Shown: positions 23,721 through 31,955 of the stretch, piece after piece
Position numbering within the stretch: position 1 is the first letter of the stretch
Layout: every line of letters starts with the position of its first letter
Assembly: GCA_958453935.1 (NCBI GenBank)
Contig: CAUDZT010000011.1
Location: 1 to 41,530 of the forward strand
DNA from: an uncultured Collinsella sp.
GTDB taxonomy: Bacteria > Actinomycetota > Coriobacteriia > Coriobacteriales > Coriobacteriaceae
DNA: 41,530 nucleotides
Direction of reading: 5' to 3'
Program-made: the position numbers and the translations under genes
Notes under the pieces: model-generated
What the model saw: only the letters and a program-made list of their open reading frames with translations
Told to the model about the DNA's origin: nothing
Database searches by the model: none

Positions 23721-26438
23721 ATGGATACCCCCAGCAATTACACCGAGACGCTCGAAAAGACCGTCCGCGACCTTCTCAAGCGTCAGGAGGATCTGGTCAG
23801 GACCGCCTTTACCGACCAGCTTACCGGGCTTGGCAACCGCGGCGGCTTTGCCCGTTCCCTCGAGGAGCTCTGGGAGCAGGACACCCCCGTTACCATGGCG
23901 TACATCGATATCGACAATCTCAAGCACTGCAACGACGTCTTTGGCCATGACGAGGGCAACCGCTATATTTTGCAGGTAAGCCTCTATCTCAAGCTGTATA
24001 TGGAGGTGGACGAAGCGGCGTTTCGTCTGGGAGGCGACGAGTTTGCCATCCTGTCTACGATTGCAACCGAGGACGACCTCGCCGAACGTCTGGAACGCTG
24101 CCGAACGGTCCTGCTCAAAAACAACGATGCCGAGATGCCTCACTCGTTTAGCTACGGAGTGGCACACGCCGACCCCGCCCTGGGCGAAGCCCCCAATCGC
24201 TTGACGAACGATGCCGACCATCGCATGTACGACTACAAGCTACGTCATGCCGTGCACCTTGATCGACGCAATATCGCACAAGCCCACACCGACGACTTCG
24301 AAATAAGCGATCGAATTTTCGACGCCCTTTCGATGCTCAACGAAGGCCGCTATTTCTTTATCGAGAACTTGGACAAACATCGAACCCTTTGGTCACAAGG
24401 CGCCTTGCGCGATCTTGGTCTTCCTTCGGAGCATATAGACAACTGTCACGATTATTGGAAAACGCGTGTCCATCCCGATGACCTTGAGGCCTATACCAAC
24501 GACATCGACCAAATCTATGACGGCTCCAAACATCGTCACGTCATGCAGTACCGCGTGCGCAATGCCGCCGGCGATTACATCCTCGGCCGTGCTCGCGGGT
24601 TTCGTATCGACGGCGACGGAAATGTCCCCTCGCTCTATGTCGGCGAGCTCGTCAACCACTCGCTTGCCGAGACCGTCGACGCCGCCACGGGTCTCGGAAC
24701 GCAGCGCACGCTGATCAACGCTATCGATGCCTGCCGTCGCGACCGTTGCGAGACGGGGCTTATAGCAGTGCGCGTTCGCGGCACGGCAAAGCTCAACGAG
24801 CTCTACGGGGCCGAGGCCGTCGACAACATGCTCGCCGAATACGCAGGCCGCATGCTGTCGATTACTCGCGGCAGGAGTCGCGTCTTCCGTTCACGCAACG
24901 CCCAGTTCGTCGTGCTTAGCAACAATTTGGATCACGAAGCATTCGAGCAACTGATCCAACATCTCAAAGAGGCCGTTTTCGCTCCCGTTCGAATCGCGGG
25001 CGACACTATTACCCCCGTCTGTCTTGTCGTTCCGGCCTTTTACGAGCACCTGACCAATCAAACGGCCGCCGTTTTAGGCGAACTCGACCGTCGCATTCGC
25101 ACGGCCGGCGGGCTTGTTCCCAACGACAGCCTCCCCATACCCGAGGTGGAGCGCAAAAGCGCCATCGCCGAACGCATCGATCCGCTCACGGGTCTCTATC
25201 GACCCAGCGAGTTTATGCGCCGCGCCAACGAATTTCTCGAGACAAGGCACAACGGCGCCTGGTGTATCGCCACCGTCGATATGGGGCACATGCGACTGTT
25301 CAACGAATGGCACGGACAGGCCGAGGGCGACCGCGTACTCGCCGATGTGGGCACGGTTCTCAAGGACATCGAGAATGCCGCCATGGGCGTCGCAGGGTAC
25401 TGGGGCCAAGACGATTTTTGCGTACTCATCCCCTTTGAACACGACACCGTCCATCAGATCTATAGCCGCGTTCGCCAGGCCGTGGTCAAGCATGATGACG
25501 GCGTGGGCTTCTGGCCGTCCATGGGCGTCTACCCCATCGACTCCAACGAGGAAATCACCATCGATGCGCAGGCCAAGGCCATGTTTACCAATCGGCGCGC
25601 AAAAAACGACTTTAAGGAGCGCATTGCCATTTTCCGCCCCGAGGAATACGAGCACGAAATCGCGTTCCACCGCACGCTGACCGAATTCCAGTATGCGCTC
25701 TCAAACGGCCGCATTACCTACTACGTGCAGCCCCAGGTCGACATGGAAACCGGCGAGATCATTGGCGCCGAGGCACTCACGCGCTGGATTGACAAGGATG
25801 GCTCCCTCATTTCACCCGCTACCTTTATCCCCGCCCTCGAAGAAAGCGGTTTTGTGGTGACGCTCGACAAATACGTTTGGCAGGGCGTTGCCTCGTGGCT
25901 GCGTGAGCGCATCGATCGAGGGCTGCGCGTAGTTCCGATCTCGCTCAATGTGTCGCGCGTGGATATCCTTGCCTGCGACGTCGCCAAGCATATGGGGGCG
26001 CTTGCCGCCCAATACAACCTACCGCCCGAGCTCATGCGCATCGAGATCACCGAGACGGCTTATACGGGAGAGTCCGAGGCCGTGGATAGGCTGACGGCTG
26101 ACCTGCACACTCGCGGTTTCTCGACCTACATGGACGATTTTGGCACCGGCCAGTCTACGCTCGCGATGCTCAAGAACGTCAACGTCGACGTCATCAAGCT
26201 CGATCGCACGTTTGTGCCCGCCGACCGCGATCAAAGCCGTAGCGCGCAAATCGTTTCATCAATGCTCGAGATGGCACAATCGCTCCATCTGCCCGTTGTA
26301 ATCGAAGGCGTCGAGACCAAAGAGCAGGCAAACATGTTGCGCCAAATGGGTGCCCGCTACGCTCAGGGCTTCCTCTACTACCGCCCCATGCAGGTGGAGG
26401 ATTTTGAAGCGCTGCTCGATGGCGGCGGCCGCAACTGA
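23721..26438 (+). CDS. Multidomain cyclic-di-GMP protein: GGDEF - PAS-like - degenerate GGDEF - degenerate GGDEF - EAL
   Basis: 905 residues if started at ATG 23721 (no strong ribosome binding site; GTG 23664 is the alternative). Domain 1 is a full GGDEF cyclase with GGDEF at 104-108 and YIDIDNLKHCND; the RxxD inhibitory site is absent. A PAS-like segment follows (about 195-320; YWKTRVHPDDLEAY is typical of PAS fold 3). Two further GGDEF-like domains have lost the motif: SRNAQF near 391 and GQDDF at 562-566. The C-terminal EAL domain (about 650-905) looks active: EALTRW, LNVSR, EITET, DDFGTG, KLDR and EGVET are all present. It could both make and degrade cyclic-di-GMP, with degenerate domains as sensors. 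No membrane segments. The N-terminal two thirds match the next gene. Confidence 0.93.
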   Translation: MDTPSNYTETLEKTVRDLLKRQEDLVRTAFTDQLTGLGNRGGFARSLEELWEQDTPVTMAYIDIDNLKHCNDVFGHDEGNRYILQVSLYLKLYMEVDEAAFRLGGDEFAILSTIATEDDLAERLERCRTVLLKNNDAEMPHSFSYGVAHADPALGEAPNRLTNDADHRMYDYKLRHAVHLDRRNIAQAHTDDFEISDRIFDALSMLNEGRYFFIENLDKHRTLWSQGALRDLGLPSEHIDNCHDYWKTRVHPDDLEAYTNDIDQIYDGSKHRHVMQYRVRNAAGDYILGRARGFRIDGDGNVPSLYVGELVNHSLAETVDAATGLGTQRTLINAIDACRRDRCETGLIAVRVRGTAKLNELYGAEAVDNMLAEYAGRMLSITRGRSRVFRSRNAQFVVLSNNLDHEAFEQLIQHLKEAVFAPVRIAGDTITPVCLVVPAFYEHLTNQTAAVLGELDRRIRTAGGLVPNDSLPIPEVERKSAIAERIDPLTGLYRPSEFMRRANEFLETRHNGAWCIATVDMGHMRLFNEWHGQAEGDRVLADVGTVLKDIENAAMGVAGYWGQDDFCVLIPFEHDTVHQIYSRVRQAVVKHDDGVGFWPSMGVYPIDSNEEITIDAQAKAMFTNRRAKNDFKERIAIFRPEEYEHEIAFHRTLTEFQYALSNGRITYYVQPQVDMETGEIIGAEALTRWIDKDGSLISPATFIPALEESGFVVTLDKYVWQGVASWLRERIDRGLRVVPISLNVSRVDILACDVAKHMGALAAQYNLPPELMRIEITETAYTGESEAVDRLTADLHTRGFSTYMDDFGTGQSTLAMLKNVNVDVIKLDRTFVPADRDQSRSAQIVSSMLEMAQSLHLPVVIEGVETKEQANMLRQMGARYAQGFLYYRPMQVEDFEALLDGGGRN

Positions 26439-26564
26439 TACGCTTACGCGCAAAACACTACCGCCGAAGGGGCGTTTGTCCCCATCGGCTAACTTATTCC
26501 CCCAATCCAAACCGAATTGGGAATATGATACAAACCACTGTTGTGCCCAAGGAGGTTATCCATC

Positions 26565-28094
26565 ATGAACGAGCCGTATCGCCTGGGCGAGCAATCAATC
26601 ATTGCCTATCTTCAGCGACTTGCGAACGGGGTCTCGACCGCCGAGCTCGATGTTGCCGCGCTGCCCACGGAACTGTGCGCCATCGGCGAGCAGTTACAGA
26701 AGACATTTGCCATCCTGCAGCAAGAACGCGAGCTGCTTGAGCGCGGCGCCTATATCGATTCACTCACCAATCTTGGCAACCGTGGTGGGCTCGATTGCCA
26801 TATCGACCAGCTCTGGCGCAAAGGTGTTCCCTTCACCTGCGCCTATATTGACATCGACCACCTCAAGCACTGCAACGATACGTTTGGCCACGCCGAGGGC
26901 AATCGCTACATTCTGAGCATCTGCCGCGCGCTTACCGAGACAATGGAACCCAATGACCTGCTGTTCCGTATCGGTGGAGACGAATTTGTACTTATATCCC
27001 CCACGACAGACGAATCCGAACTCGAGCAGCGCCTGGAGCGGACGCGCGCCAACCTTATCGAGGCAATATCGGGCGGCAAAGCGCCCATGATCGCTAGCTT
27101 TAGCTTTGGCTGCTCGCGCGTCGACCCGCTGGCAGGCGATACGCGTCGCCAGATGACAAAGGACGCCGACCGCAAAATGTATCGCTACAAGCTCATGCAC
27201 CGTGTGCAGCAGCCGAAGGAAAACGACGCATCCATGCGCCCGATCGCCAATCAGCCTCCCTGCAACGACCGGGTGTTCCAAGCGATCTCCATGAGCTCCG
27301 AGACGCGCTATCCGTTTATCCTTAACCTCGATACCGGCGAATCGCAATGGTCGATTAATGCCGTGCGCGATTTCGACCTACCCTCCCAGCATCCCTACAA
27401 CTCACTCGATATGTGGCTTGCCCGCGTTCACCCCGAAGACCGCGACAACGTGCGCAGCGAGCTCGATATGGTGGTAAACGGCGCGTGGCACTTCCATTAC
27501 ATGCAGTATCGAGTCCTGAATACCGCCGGAAAATATGCGCTGTGCGATTGTACGGGTTACCGCCTGGATAGCACCGAAACCGAGCCCAACATGTATGTGG
27601 GCATTATCATCAACCGAAGCTTGGCAGATACGACCGATTCCGTGACCGGTCTGGGCGATATCCACGCCCTGGTCAACGCCATTGGCGAAATGCGTCGCGT
27701 GGCGCGCAAGGCGAGCTTAATCGCCATTAAAATCGACGATATCGCAAAGGTAAATGCCCGATTTGGCTTTGATGCGGGCGACCGCGTTTTGGCAGAATGT
27801 GCCGCCTGCCTCATGGATTGTTCGCGCGGTAAGGGTCGTCTGTTCCGCTCGACCGGACCGATGTTCGTGGCGCTTTTCGACGAATTCGATCCCGAAGAGA
27901 CCGACGCGATCGCAGAGGAAATCGAGCGGTTCCTGGGCTCTCCCGTGCTCTTTGGCTCATTTGAATATCAGCCGCCCCTTCGTGTGGCCACACTTCATCT
28001 AGATGCCGTCGACCGACAGCCCGTTTCCATTTTGAACGAGCTCAAAGCGCTACTTGAAGAGGCACCACAAGTACCGGGCACCAAGCTGGACTAG
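26565..28094 (+). CDS. Diguanylate cyclase: GGDEF - PAS-like - degenerate GGDEF
   Basis: 509 residues from ATG 26565, with AAGGAGG at 26549-26555. A helical N-terminal segment is followed by a GGDEF domain with IGGDEF (motif at 137-141) and AYIDIDHLKHCNDTFGH. No RxxD inhibitory site is seen. A PAS-like domain follows (about 215-350; WLARVHPEDRDNV) and then a degenerate GGDEF-like domain where the motif reads STGPMF. The order and many blocks (KHCND-FGH-EGNRYIL, LADTTDSVTGLG) match the upstream GGDEF/EAL protein, so the pair arose by duplication, with loss or gain of the EAL part. It is soluble, so signals are cytoplasmic. The CCGAAGGGG/CCCCATCGG hairpin (26464-26488) in the gap could separate transcription of the two. 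Confidence 0.92.
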   Translation: MNEPYRLGEQSIIAYLQRLANGVSTAELDVAALPTELCAIGEQLQKTFAILQQERELLERGAYIDSLTNLGNRGGLDCHIDQLWRKGVPFTCAYIDIDHLKHCNDTFGHAEGNRYILSICRALTETMEPNDLLFRIGGDEFVLISPTTDESELEQRLERTRANLIEAISGGKAPMIASFSFGCSRVDPLAGDTRRQMTKDADRKMYRYKLMHRVQQPKENDASMRPIANQPPCNDRVFQAISMSSETRYPFILNLDTGESQWSINAVRDFDLPSQHPYNSLDMWLARVHPEDRDNVRSELDMVVNGAWHFHYMQYRVLNTAGKYALCDCTGYRLDSTETEPNMYVGIIINRSLADTTDSVTGLGDIHALVNAIGEMRRVARKASLIAIKIDDIAKVNARFGFDAGDRVLAECAACLMDCSRGKGRLFRSTGPMFVALFDEFDPEETDAIAEEIERFLGSPVLFGSFEYQPPLRVATLHLDAVDRQPVSILNELKALLEEAPQVPGTKLD

Positions 28095-28378
28095 CGTTAT
28101 GGGGCGCATGATGGTTAATTTCCGATCTCAACCGAACACATTGGGCAAATAGGTCGTACCCGCAGTTAGCCGAACGTCCCCGCAGTCCCTCCCGGGGCCC
28201 GGGGGCACCGTTTCGATACTCTTGGTTTACTTTGCCTGATGCAAATAAGTGCTCAACAAGATAGAACCTATCCCCCGCCACGGATATGCCCTCGAGTAAA
28301 TCTGTTAAGCCAAGCCTATCAAATTCTATTGACAATTGGCTGCATTGGTCCATTTTGTCGTCCAGCCACTTCCGCTGG
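28095..28378. other. AT-richer intergenic stretch without a convincing gene
   Basis: Nothing recognisable is encoded. The base composition drops compared with neighbours. Possible short frames on the minus strand lack ribosome binding sites and family motifs. It begins the accessory patch that extends to about 29000. Confidence 0.5.
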
Positions 28379-28699
28379 CTATCGCCTCATAAACACAAAC
28401 CTAACGAGCCGCACGAACGACAAAGAGGCCAAGCTGAACAGAAGTAGAACCAAAACTTCAAAAACGCTGGTATTCCAATCGCGTACCCAGTCCTCTACCG
28501 CCCACAAGAAAAACAGCAGCCCCATCCATAACGTCACAGAAGAAATCAGCTTTGCGTAAGGGCGTATATCAATCTCGCTCTCCCTTTTTGTGACATCATA
28601 TCCAGCAATTGAGCAGAGCCATCTTCCTCTTCGGTATTGGATTGAAAGGACAATCAAGGCAATCGAAGTCATCAAGCAAACAGCATCCTCTGTTTCCAT
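28379..28699 (-). CDS. Small three-helix membrane protein, DUF3784-like
   Basis: 106 residues from ATG 28699 (AAAGGAAACTCT upstream); an ATG at 28720 is less well supported. Three hydrophobic segments are visible: CLMTSIALIVLSIQ, LISSVTLWMGLLFFLWAV and VFEVLVLLLFSLASLSF. The string CSIAGYDVTKRE between the first two recalls the IAGYN-motif of DUF3784 family membrane proteins, whose function is unknown. The gene is lower in GC than its surroundings and lies beside a decayed transposase fragment, both consistent with acquired DNA. Confidence 0.6.
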   Translation of the reverse strand: METEDAVCLMTSIALIVLSIQYRRGRWLCSIAGYDVTKRESEIDIRPYAKLISSVTLWMGLLFFLWAVEDWVRDWNTSVFEVLVLLLFSLASLSFVRLVRFVFMRR

Positions 28700-28809
28700 A
28701 GAGTTTCCTTTGCTTTCCATCCTAGTTACGCATTCACAATCGAATCAAACCAAGTATGAATTACTCGATAGCAACCGCCTTAGTATAAACCATAGCCGCC
28801 GCAGCAGCC

Positions 28810-28975
28810 CGCCTTCCAAGGCCTCAAAGCTCGCCATCGAGGGCGACCCGCCCAGACCCCTTACAATCTGCTCGCACGAGGCCCCGCACTCCAACATCCT
28901 CTGGACCGTATCCCGCTCGTACCTGGTGAGCGTGCCTGCCGTGGGCCCTCGGGGCCGGCATCGTGCCCCACGCCA
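28810..28975 (-). pseudogene. Remnant of an IS30-like transposase N-terminus
   Basis: Reading the minus strand from about 28975, one frame gives RPRGPTAGTLTRYERDTVQR, then MLECGASCEQIVRGLGGSP. This matches the layout of the IS30-family helix-turn-helix (LT-x-x-ER-x-x-I-x-x-ML-x-x-GAS-x-x-x-IA-x-x-LGRSPSTVSRE). The final SRE has become SFE, there is no catalytic DDE domain downstream, and the frame runs into unrelated AT-rich sequence. It is a short dead fragment; no inverted repeat ends could be found. Confidence 0.5.
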
Positions 28976-29033
28976 TCTGCCCGCTCGTGCGATAATCCTC
29001 TGCAGAAGTCACCGACAGCAGAGGGAGTTTGTG

Positions 29034-29657
29034 ATGAAGGTTCTTTTGGTCAATGGCAGCCCCAAGGCAAACGGCAACACGGCCCGCGCACTCGCCGAGG
29101 TCGCCGAGCAGCTCAACGTCGAGGGCATCGATACCGAGATGTTTCAGCTGGGCGCCAAGCCTATTCGCGATTGCATCGGTTGCGGCCAGTGTGGCAAGCT
29201 GGGCGGTCGCTGCACCTTTGACGACGACGTGGTCAACGAGCTGATCGCTGCCGCCGAACAGGCCGACGGCTTTGTCTTTGGCTCGCCTGTCTACTACGCG
29301 CACCCCAGCGGCCGCATTCTCTCGGCACTCGATCGCGTATTCTATGCCGGTAGCAAAGCTTTTGCACACAAGCCGGGCGCTGCCGTCGCCGTCGCCCGTC
29401 GCGGCGGTACGTCGACGACCTTCGACGTGCTCAATAAGTACTTCACCATCAACCAGATGCCTGTGGTAGCGTCCACGTACTGGAACAACGTGTTTGGCTG
29501 CGTGCCCGGCGAGGCCGATGGAGATGCCGAGGGTCTGGCCACCATGCGAAACATCGGCAAAAACATGGTCTGGCTCCTGCGTTGCATCGAGGCGGGCAAG
29601 GCTGCCGGCATCGAAGCCCCCGAGGCCGATCGCGAGCGCACCAACTTTATCAGGTAG
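29034..29657 (+). CDS. Flavodoxin-like NAD(P)H-dependent FMN reductase
   Basis: 207 residues from ATG 29034, after GAGGGAG. A long frame reaching upstream to 28590 passes through the transposase relic and is not credible. The N-terminus MKVLLVNGSPKANGNTARAL is the FMN phosphate-binding loop of the NADPH-dependent FMN reductase fold. DCIGCGQCGKLGGRCTFDDD adds a Cys-rich loop common in this subgroup and in iron-sulfur flavoproteins. FGSPVYYAHPSGRILSALDR is the second flavin-contact block. It probably reduces quinones, nitro- or azo-compounds or iron, cytoplasmically. The next gene begins 17 nt after its stop, so the two may be co-transcribed. Confidence 0.88.
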   Translation: MKVLLVNGSPKANGNTARALAEVAEQLNVEGIDTEMFQLGAKPIRDCIGCGQCGKLGGRCTFDDDVVNELIAAAEQADGFVFGSPVYYAHPSGRILSALDRVFYAGSKAFAHKPGAAVAVARRGGTSTTFDVLNKYFTINQMPVVASTYWNNVFGCVPGEADGDAEGLATMRNIGKNMVWLLRCIEAGKAAGIEAPEADRERTNFIR

Positions 29658-29673
29658 AACGGCGGAACATACT

Positions 29674-30015
29674 ATGAACGTGCAAATCTTCGGCACCAAA
29701 AAGTCGTTCGACACCAAGAAGGCCCAGCGCTATTTTAAGGAGCGCCGCATTAAGGTGCAGTTTATTGACCTTAAGGAAAAGGAGATGAGCAAAGGCGAGC
29801 TCACGAGCGTGATGCAGGCGGTCGGCGTCATCGACAAGCTGCTCAACCCCAAAGCCAAGGACGAGGAGACACTCGCGCTCATCCAGCACCTTACCCCCAG
29901 CCAGCGCTTCGACAAGCTGCTCGAGAACCAGCAGGTTTTGGCCGAGCCCATCGTACGCAACGGCAAGAAGGCCACCGTCGGCTATTGTCCCGATGTGTGG
30001 GGAGCCTGGGAGTAG
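29674..30015 (+). CDS. ArsC/Spx/YffB-family thioredoxin-fold protein lacking the active-site Cys
   Basis: 113 residues. The N-terminus MNVQIFGTKKSFDTKKAQRYFKERRIKVQF fits the arsenate-reductase family, where the loop normally carries a Cys immediately before the first helix (for example G-x-K-N-C-D-T). Here codon 11 is TCG, Ser11. The rest of the fold is preserved, including LAEPIVRNGKKATVGY near the C-terminus, where this family has its conserved Pro and Arg. There is no Cys near the active site, so classic arsenate reduction is unlikely; a binding or regulatory role is possible. It follows the flavin reductase by 17 nt. A stable homologue with Cys probably exists elsewhere. Confidence 0.82.
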   Translation: MNVQIFGTKKSFDTKKAQRYFKERRIKVQFIDLKEKEMSKGELTSVMQAVGVIDKLLNPKAKDEETLALIQHLTPSQRFDKLLENQQVLAEPIVRNGKKATVGYCPDVWGAWE

Positions 30016-30101
30016 CCTGTGTTATTTGTCGGCGCGTGGGTATAAGAGCAGGCGTTTGGCATAAGATTCAACTGTAAGCCATGTCTAACAAAGGAGGGCA
30101 C

Positions 30102-31232
30102 ATGCCCAACAAACCCGTGAAGATCATCATGCTTACCGGCTACCTCGGTGCCGGCAAGACCACGCTGCTCAACCACATCCTCGCCAACGACGGCGGCATC
30201 CGTGCTGCCGTGATCGTCAACGATATCGGCGAGATCAACGTCGACGCCAGCCTCATCGCCGACGGCGGCCTTTCCGAGACCGACGACCTCATCCCGCTCA
30301 CCAACGGCTGCATCTGCTGCACGCTTTCGGACGACCTGGCCAACCAGCTGCAGGGCATCGCCGATTCGGGCAAGTTCGACTACATCATCATCGAGGCCTC
30401 GGGTATTTGCGAGCCTATCCCCATCGCCTACACCATCTCGAGCTTCTGCGACGAGACCAAGGTGGGCGGCGAGCCCAAGCTCGCGCTCGACAACATCGTG
30501 GCCGTGGTCGACTGCGCCCGCATGTACGACGAGTTCAACGGTGGCCGCGACCTGCTGGCCGAGGACATTGACGAGGACGACATCGAGAGCCTGCTCATCC
30601 AGCAGATCGAGTTTTGCTCCACGCTGATCCTCAACAAGACCGATACCGTGAGCCCTGAGCAGATCGCCGAGCTCAAGGCTATCGTGCGCAGCCTGCAGAA
30701 GGACGCCGTGATTGTCGAGGCCCAAAACGGCGAGGTCCCCATGGAGCAGCTGCTCGACACCGACCGCTTCGACTTTATGCGCGCCTACAACTCCGCCGCC
30801 TGGATCGAGGCCATGGAGCATCCCGAGGAGCACGACGACCCCGAGGTGCTCGAGTACGACATCGAGACCTTTGTGTACTCGCGCCGCAAGCCGTTTGACC
30901 TGCAGAAGTTCACCGATTTTGTTGAGCAGGAGTGGCCCGACGAGGTCATCCGCGTCAAGGGTCCGCTGTGGCAGACCGGCGATCCGGACATGTGCTACAT
31001 GTTCGAGCAGGCCGGCCACCAAATGCGCCTGATGGAGAACGGTCTGTTCGTTGACTCCGCGCCCGAGGGCGAGAAGCAGAAGATCATCGACGAGAACCCC
31101 GAGATCATGCAGATTTGGGACGACGAGACGGGCGACCGCATGACGAGCCTGTGCATCATCGGCCGTCACATGGACAAGGATGCGCTCATCGCCTCCCTCG
31201 ATGCCTGCCTGACCGACTGGCACCGCGCCTAG
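30102..31232 (+). CDS. G3E-family GTPase (CobW/ZNG1/YjiA-like metallochaperone)
   Basis: 376 residues from ATG 30102, with AAAGGAGG four nt upstream. The P-loop is GYLGAGKT (13-20), followed by the family's metal-binding CICC (70-73) in NGCICCTLSDD and by EASGICEP; the guanine-specificity motif appears as LNKTD. G3E GTPases insert zinc, cobalt or nickel into target proteins. This branch (COG0523) is usually linked to zinc supply. The C-terminal CobW domain starts around residue 250 (VLEYDIETFVYSRRKPFDL). No obvious target is adjacent and no Zur-like operator was recognised. A very strong terminator follows. Confidence 0.92.
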   Translation: MPNKPVKIIMLTGYLGAGKTTLLNHILANDGGIRAAVIVNDIGEINVDASLIADGGLSETDDLIPLTNGCICCTLSDDLANQLQGIADSGKFDYIIIEASGICEPIPIAYTISSFCDETKVGGEPKLALDNIVAVVDCARMYDEFNGGRDLLAEDIDEDDIESLLIQQIEFCSTLILNKTDTVSPEQIAELKAIVRSLQKDAVIVEAQNGEVPMEQLLDTDRFDFMRAYNSAAWIEAMEHPEEHDDPEVLEYDIETFVYSRRKPFDLQKFTDFVEQEWPDEVIRVKGPLWQTGDPDMCYMFEQAGHQMRLMENGLFVDSAPEGEKQKIIDENPEIMQIWDDETGDRMTSLCIIGRHMDKDALIASLDACLTDWHRA

Positions 31233-31270
31233 ATTTATCCAAGCGGGCATTTTCCGCCTACGTAACCGCC

Positions 31271-31307
31271 AAACCACCACGAAGGTGCCCTTCGTGGTGG
31301 TTTTTCG
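31271..31307 (+). terminator. Terminator of the G3E GTPase gene
   Basis: AAACCACCACGAAGG (31271-31285) pairs with CCTTCGTGGTGGTTT (31289-31303), a 15-bp stem with a 3-nt loop, and runs into TTTTT. Confidence 0.92.
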
Positions 31308-31326
31308 TTCTGAGCCAAGGAGATTC

Positions 31327-31926
31327 ATGTTCAACATTGTGCTGTATGCGCCCGAGATTCCGGCCAATACGGGCAATATCGGCCGCACCTGCGTGGTTAC
31401 CGGCGCCCGCCTGCATCTGGTGGAGCCGCTGGGGTTTTCGCTCGACGACAAGACGGTGCGTCGCGCCGGCCTGGGCTACTGGCAAAATTTGGACGTGACG
31501 ACCTATGCCGGCTGGGAGGATTTCCTTGCGCGCAACGGCCTCTCCCCCGCCGACGAACGCCTGCATCTGCTGACCAAAAAGGCGCGCCGCACCTATGCGC
31601 AAAGTACCTACCGCGACGGTGACTTTTTGGTCTTTGGCAGCGAGAGTTCGGGGATTCCCGAGCCACTGCTTGCCGCGGCGCCCGAGCGCTGCGAGCGCAT
31701 CCCCATGTTGCGCGATTGCGACTCGCTCGAAAACGCCGACGCCTGGGAGGCCCACGAGGAGTCGCTCGGGCATACCGAGGACAGCCACGAAGCCATCCTT
31801 CGACAGGATATCTGCGGCAACTTCGTCGACCCGGACGACTACCGCATCAGTGCTCTCAACCTCTCCAACAGCGCCGCCATCGTCCTCTACGAGGCCCTGC
31901 GCCAAACAGGCTTTTCGGGAATGTGA
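31327..31926 (+). CDS. trmL: TrmL-like tRNA (cytidine/uridine-2'-O-)-methyltransferase with a central insertion
   Basis: 199 residues from ATG 31327, after AAGGAG. The SPOUT-family signature blocks are present: MFNIVLYAPEIPANTGNIGRTC at the start, FGSESSGIP (103-111) and ALNLSNSAAIVLYEALRQ (176-193). TrmL methylates the 2'-OH of the wobble base in certain leucine tRNAs. Typical TrmL is about 155 residues with the IPM string directly followed by the SLNLSN block; here an acidic insertion of about 45 residues (128-174) separates them. The stop codon TGA lies within the palindromic repeat that follows. A related 2'-O-methyl target cannot be excluded. Confidence 0.9.
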   Translation: MFNIVLYAPEIPANTGNIGRTCVVTGARLHLVEPLGFSLDDKTVRRAGLGYWQNLDVTTYAGWEDFLARNGLSPADERLHLLTKKARRTYAQSTYRDGDFLVFGSESSGIPEPLLAAAPERCERIPMLRDCDSLENADAWEAHEESLGHTEDSHEAILRQDICGNFVDPDDYRISALNLSNSAAIVLYEALRQTGFSGM

Positions 31927-31953
31927 CAAAGGAACTGTCCCTTTGTCACATTC
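31919..31953. repeat. TGTGACAAAGG palindromic element, copy 1
   Basis: GAATGTGACAAAGG (31919-31932) pairs with CCTTTGTCACATTC (31940-31953). It contains the trmL stop codon and abuts the stop of the convergent UvrA-like gene, so it may be a shared terminator as well as a repeat. Related copies lie at 34470-34503 and 35689-35719. Confidence 0.85.
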
Positions 31954-31955
31954 GG

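Noticed and set aside
28042..28353. 103-residue minus-strand frame after the second GGDEF gene
   Set aside because: No ribosome binding site or family motif, and it overlaps the 3' end of the GGDEF gene.
28590..29033. A long plus-strand frame that would extend the flavin reductase upstream by 148 residues
   Set aside because: The extension lies across the membrane protein gene and transposase relic on the other strand, has no family match, and the ATG at 29034 has GAGGGAG and begins exactly at the flavin-binding loop.
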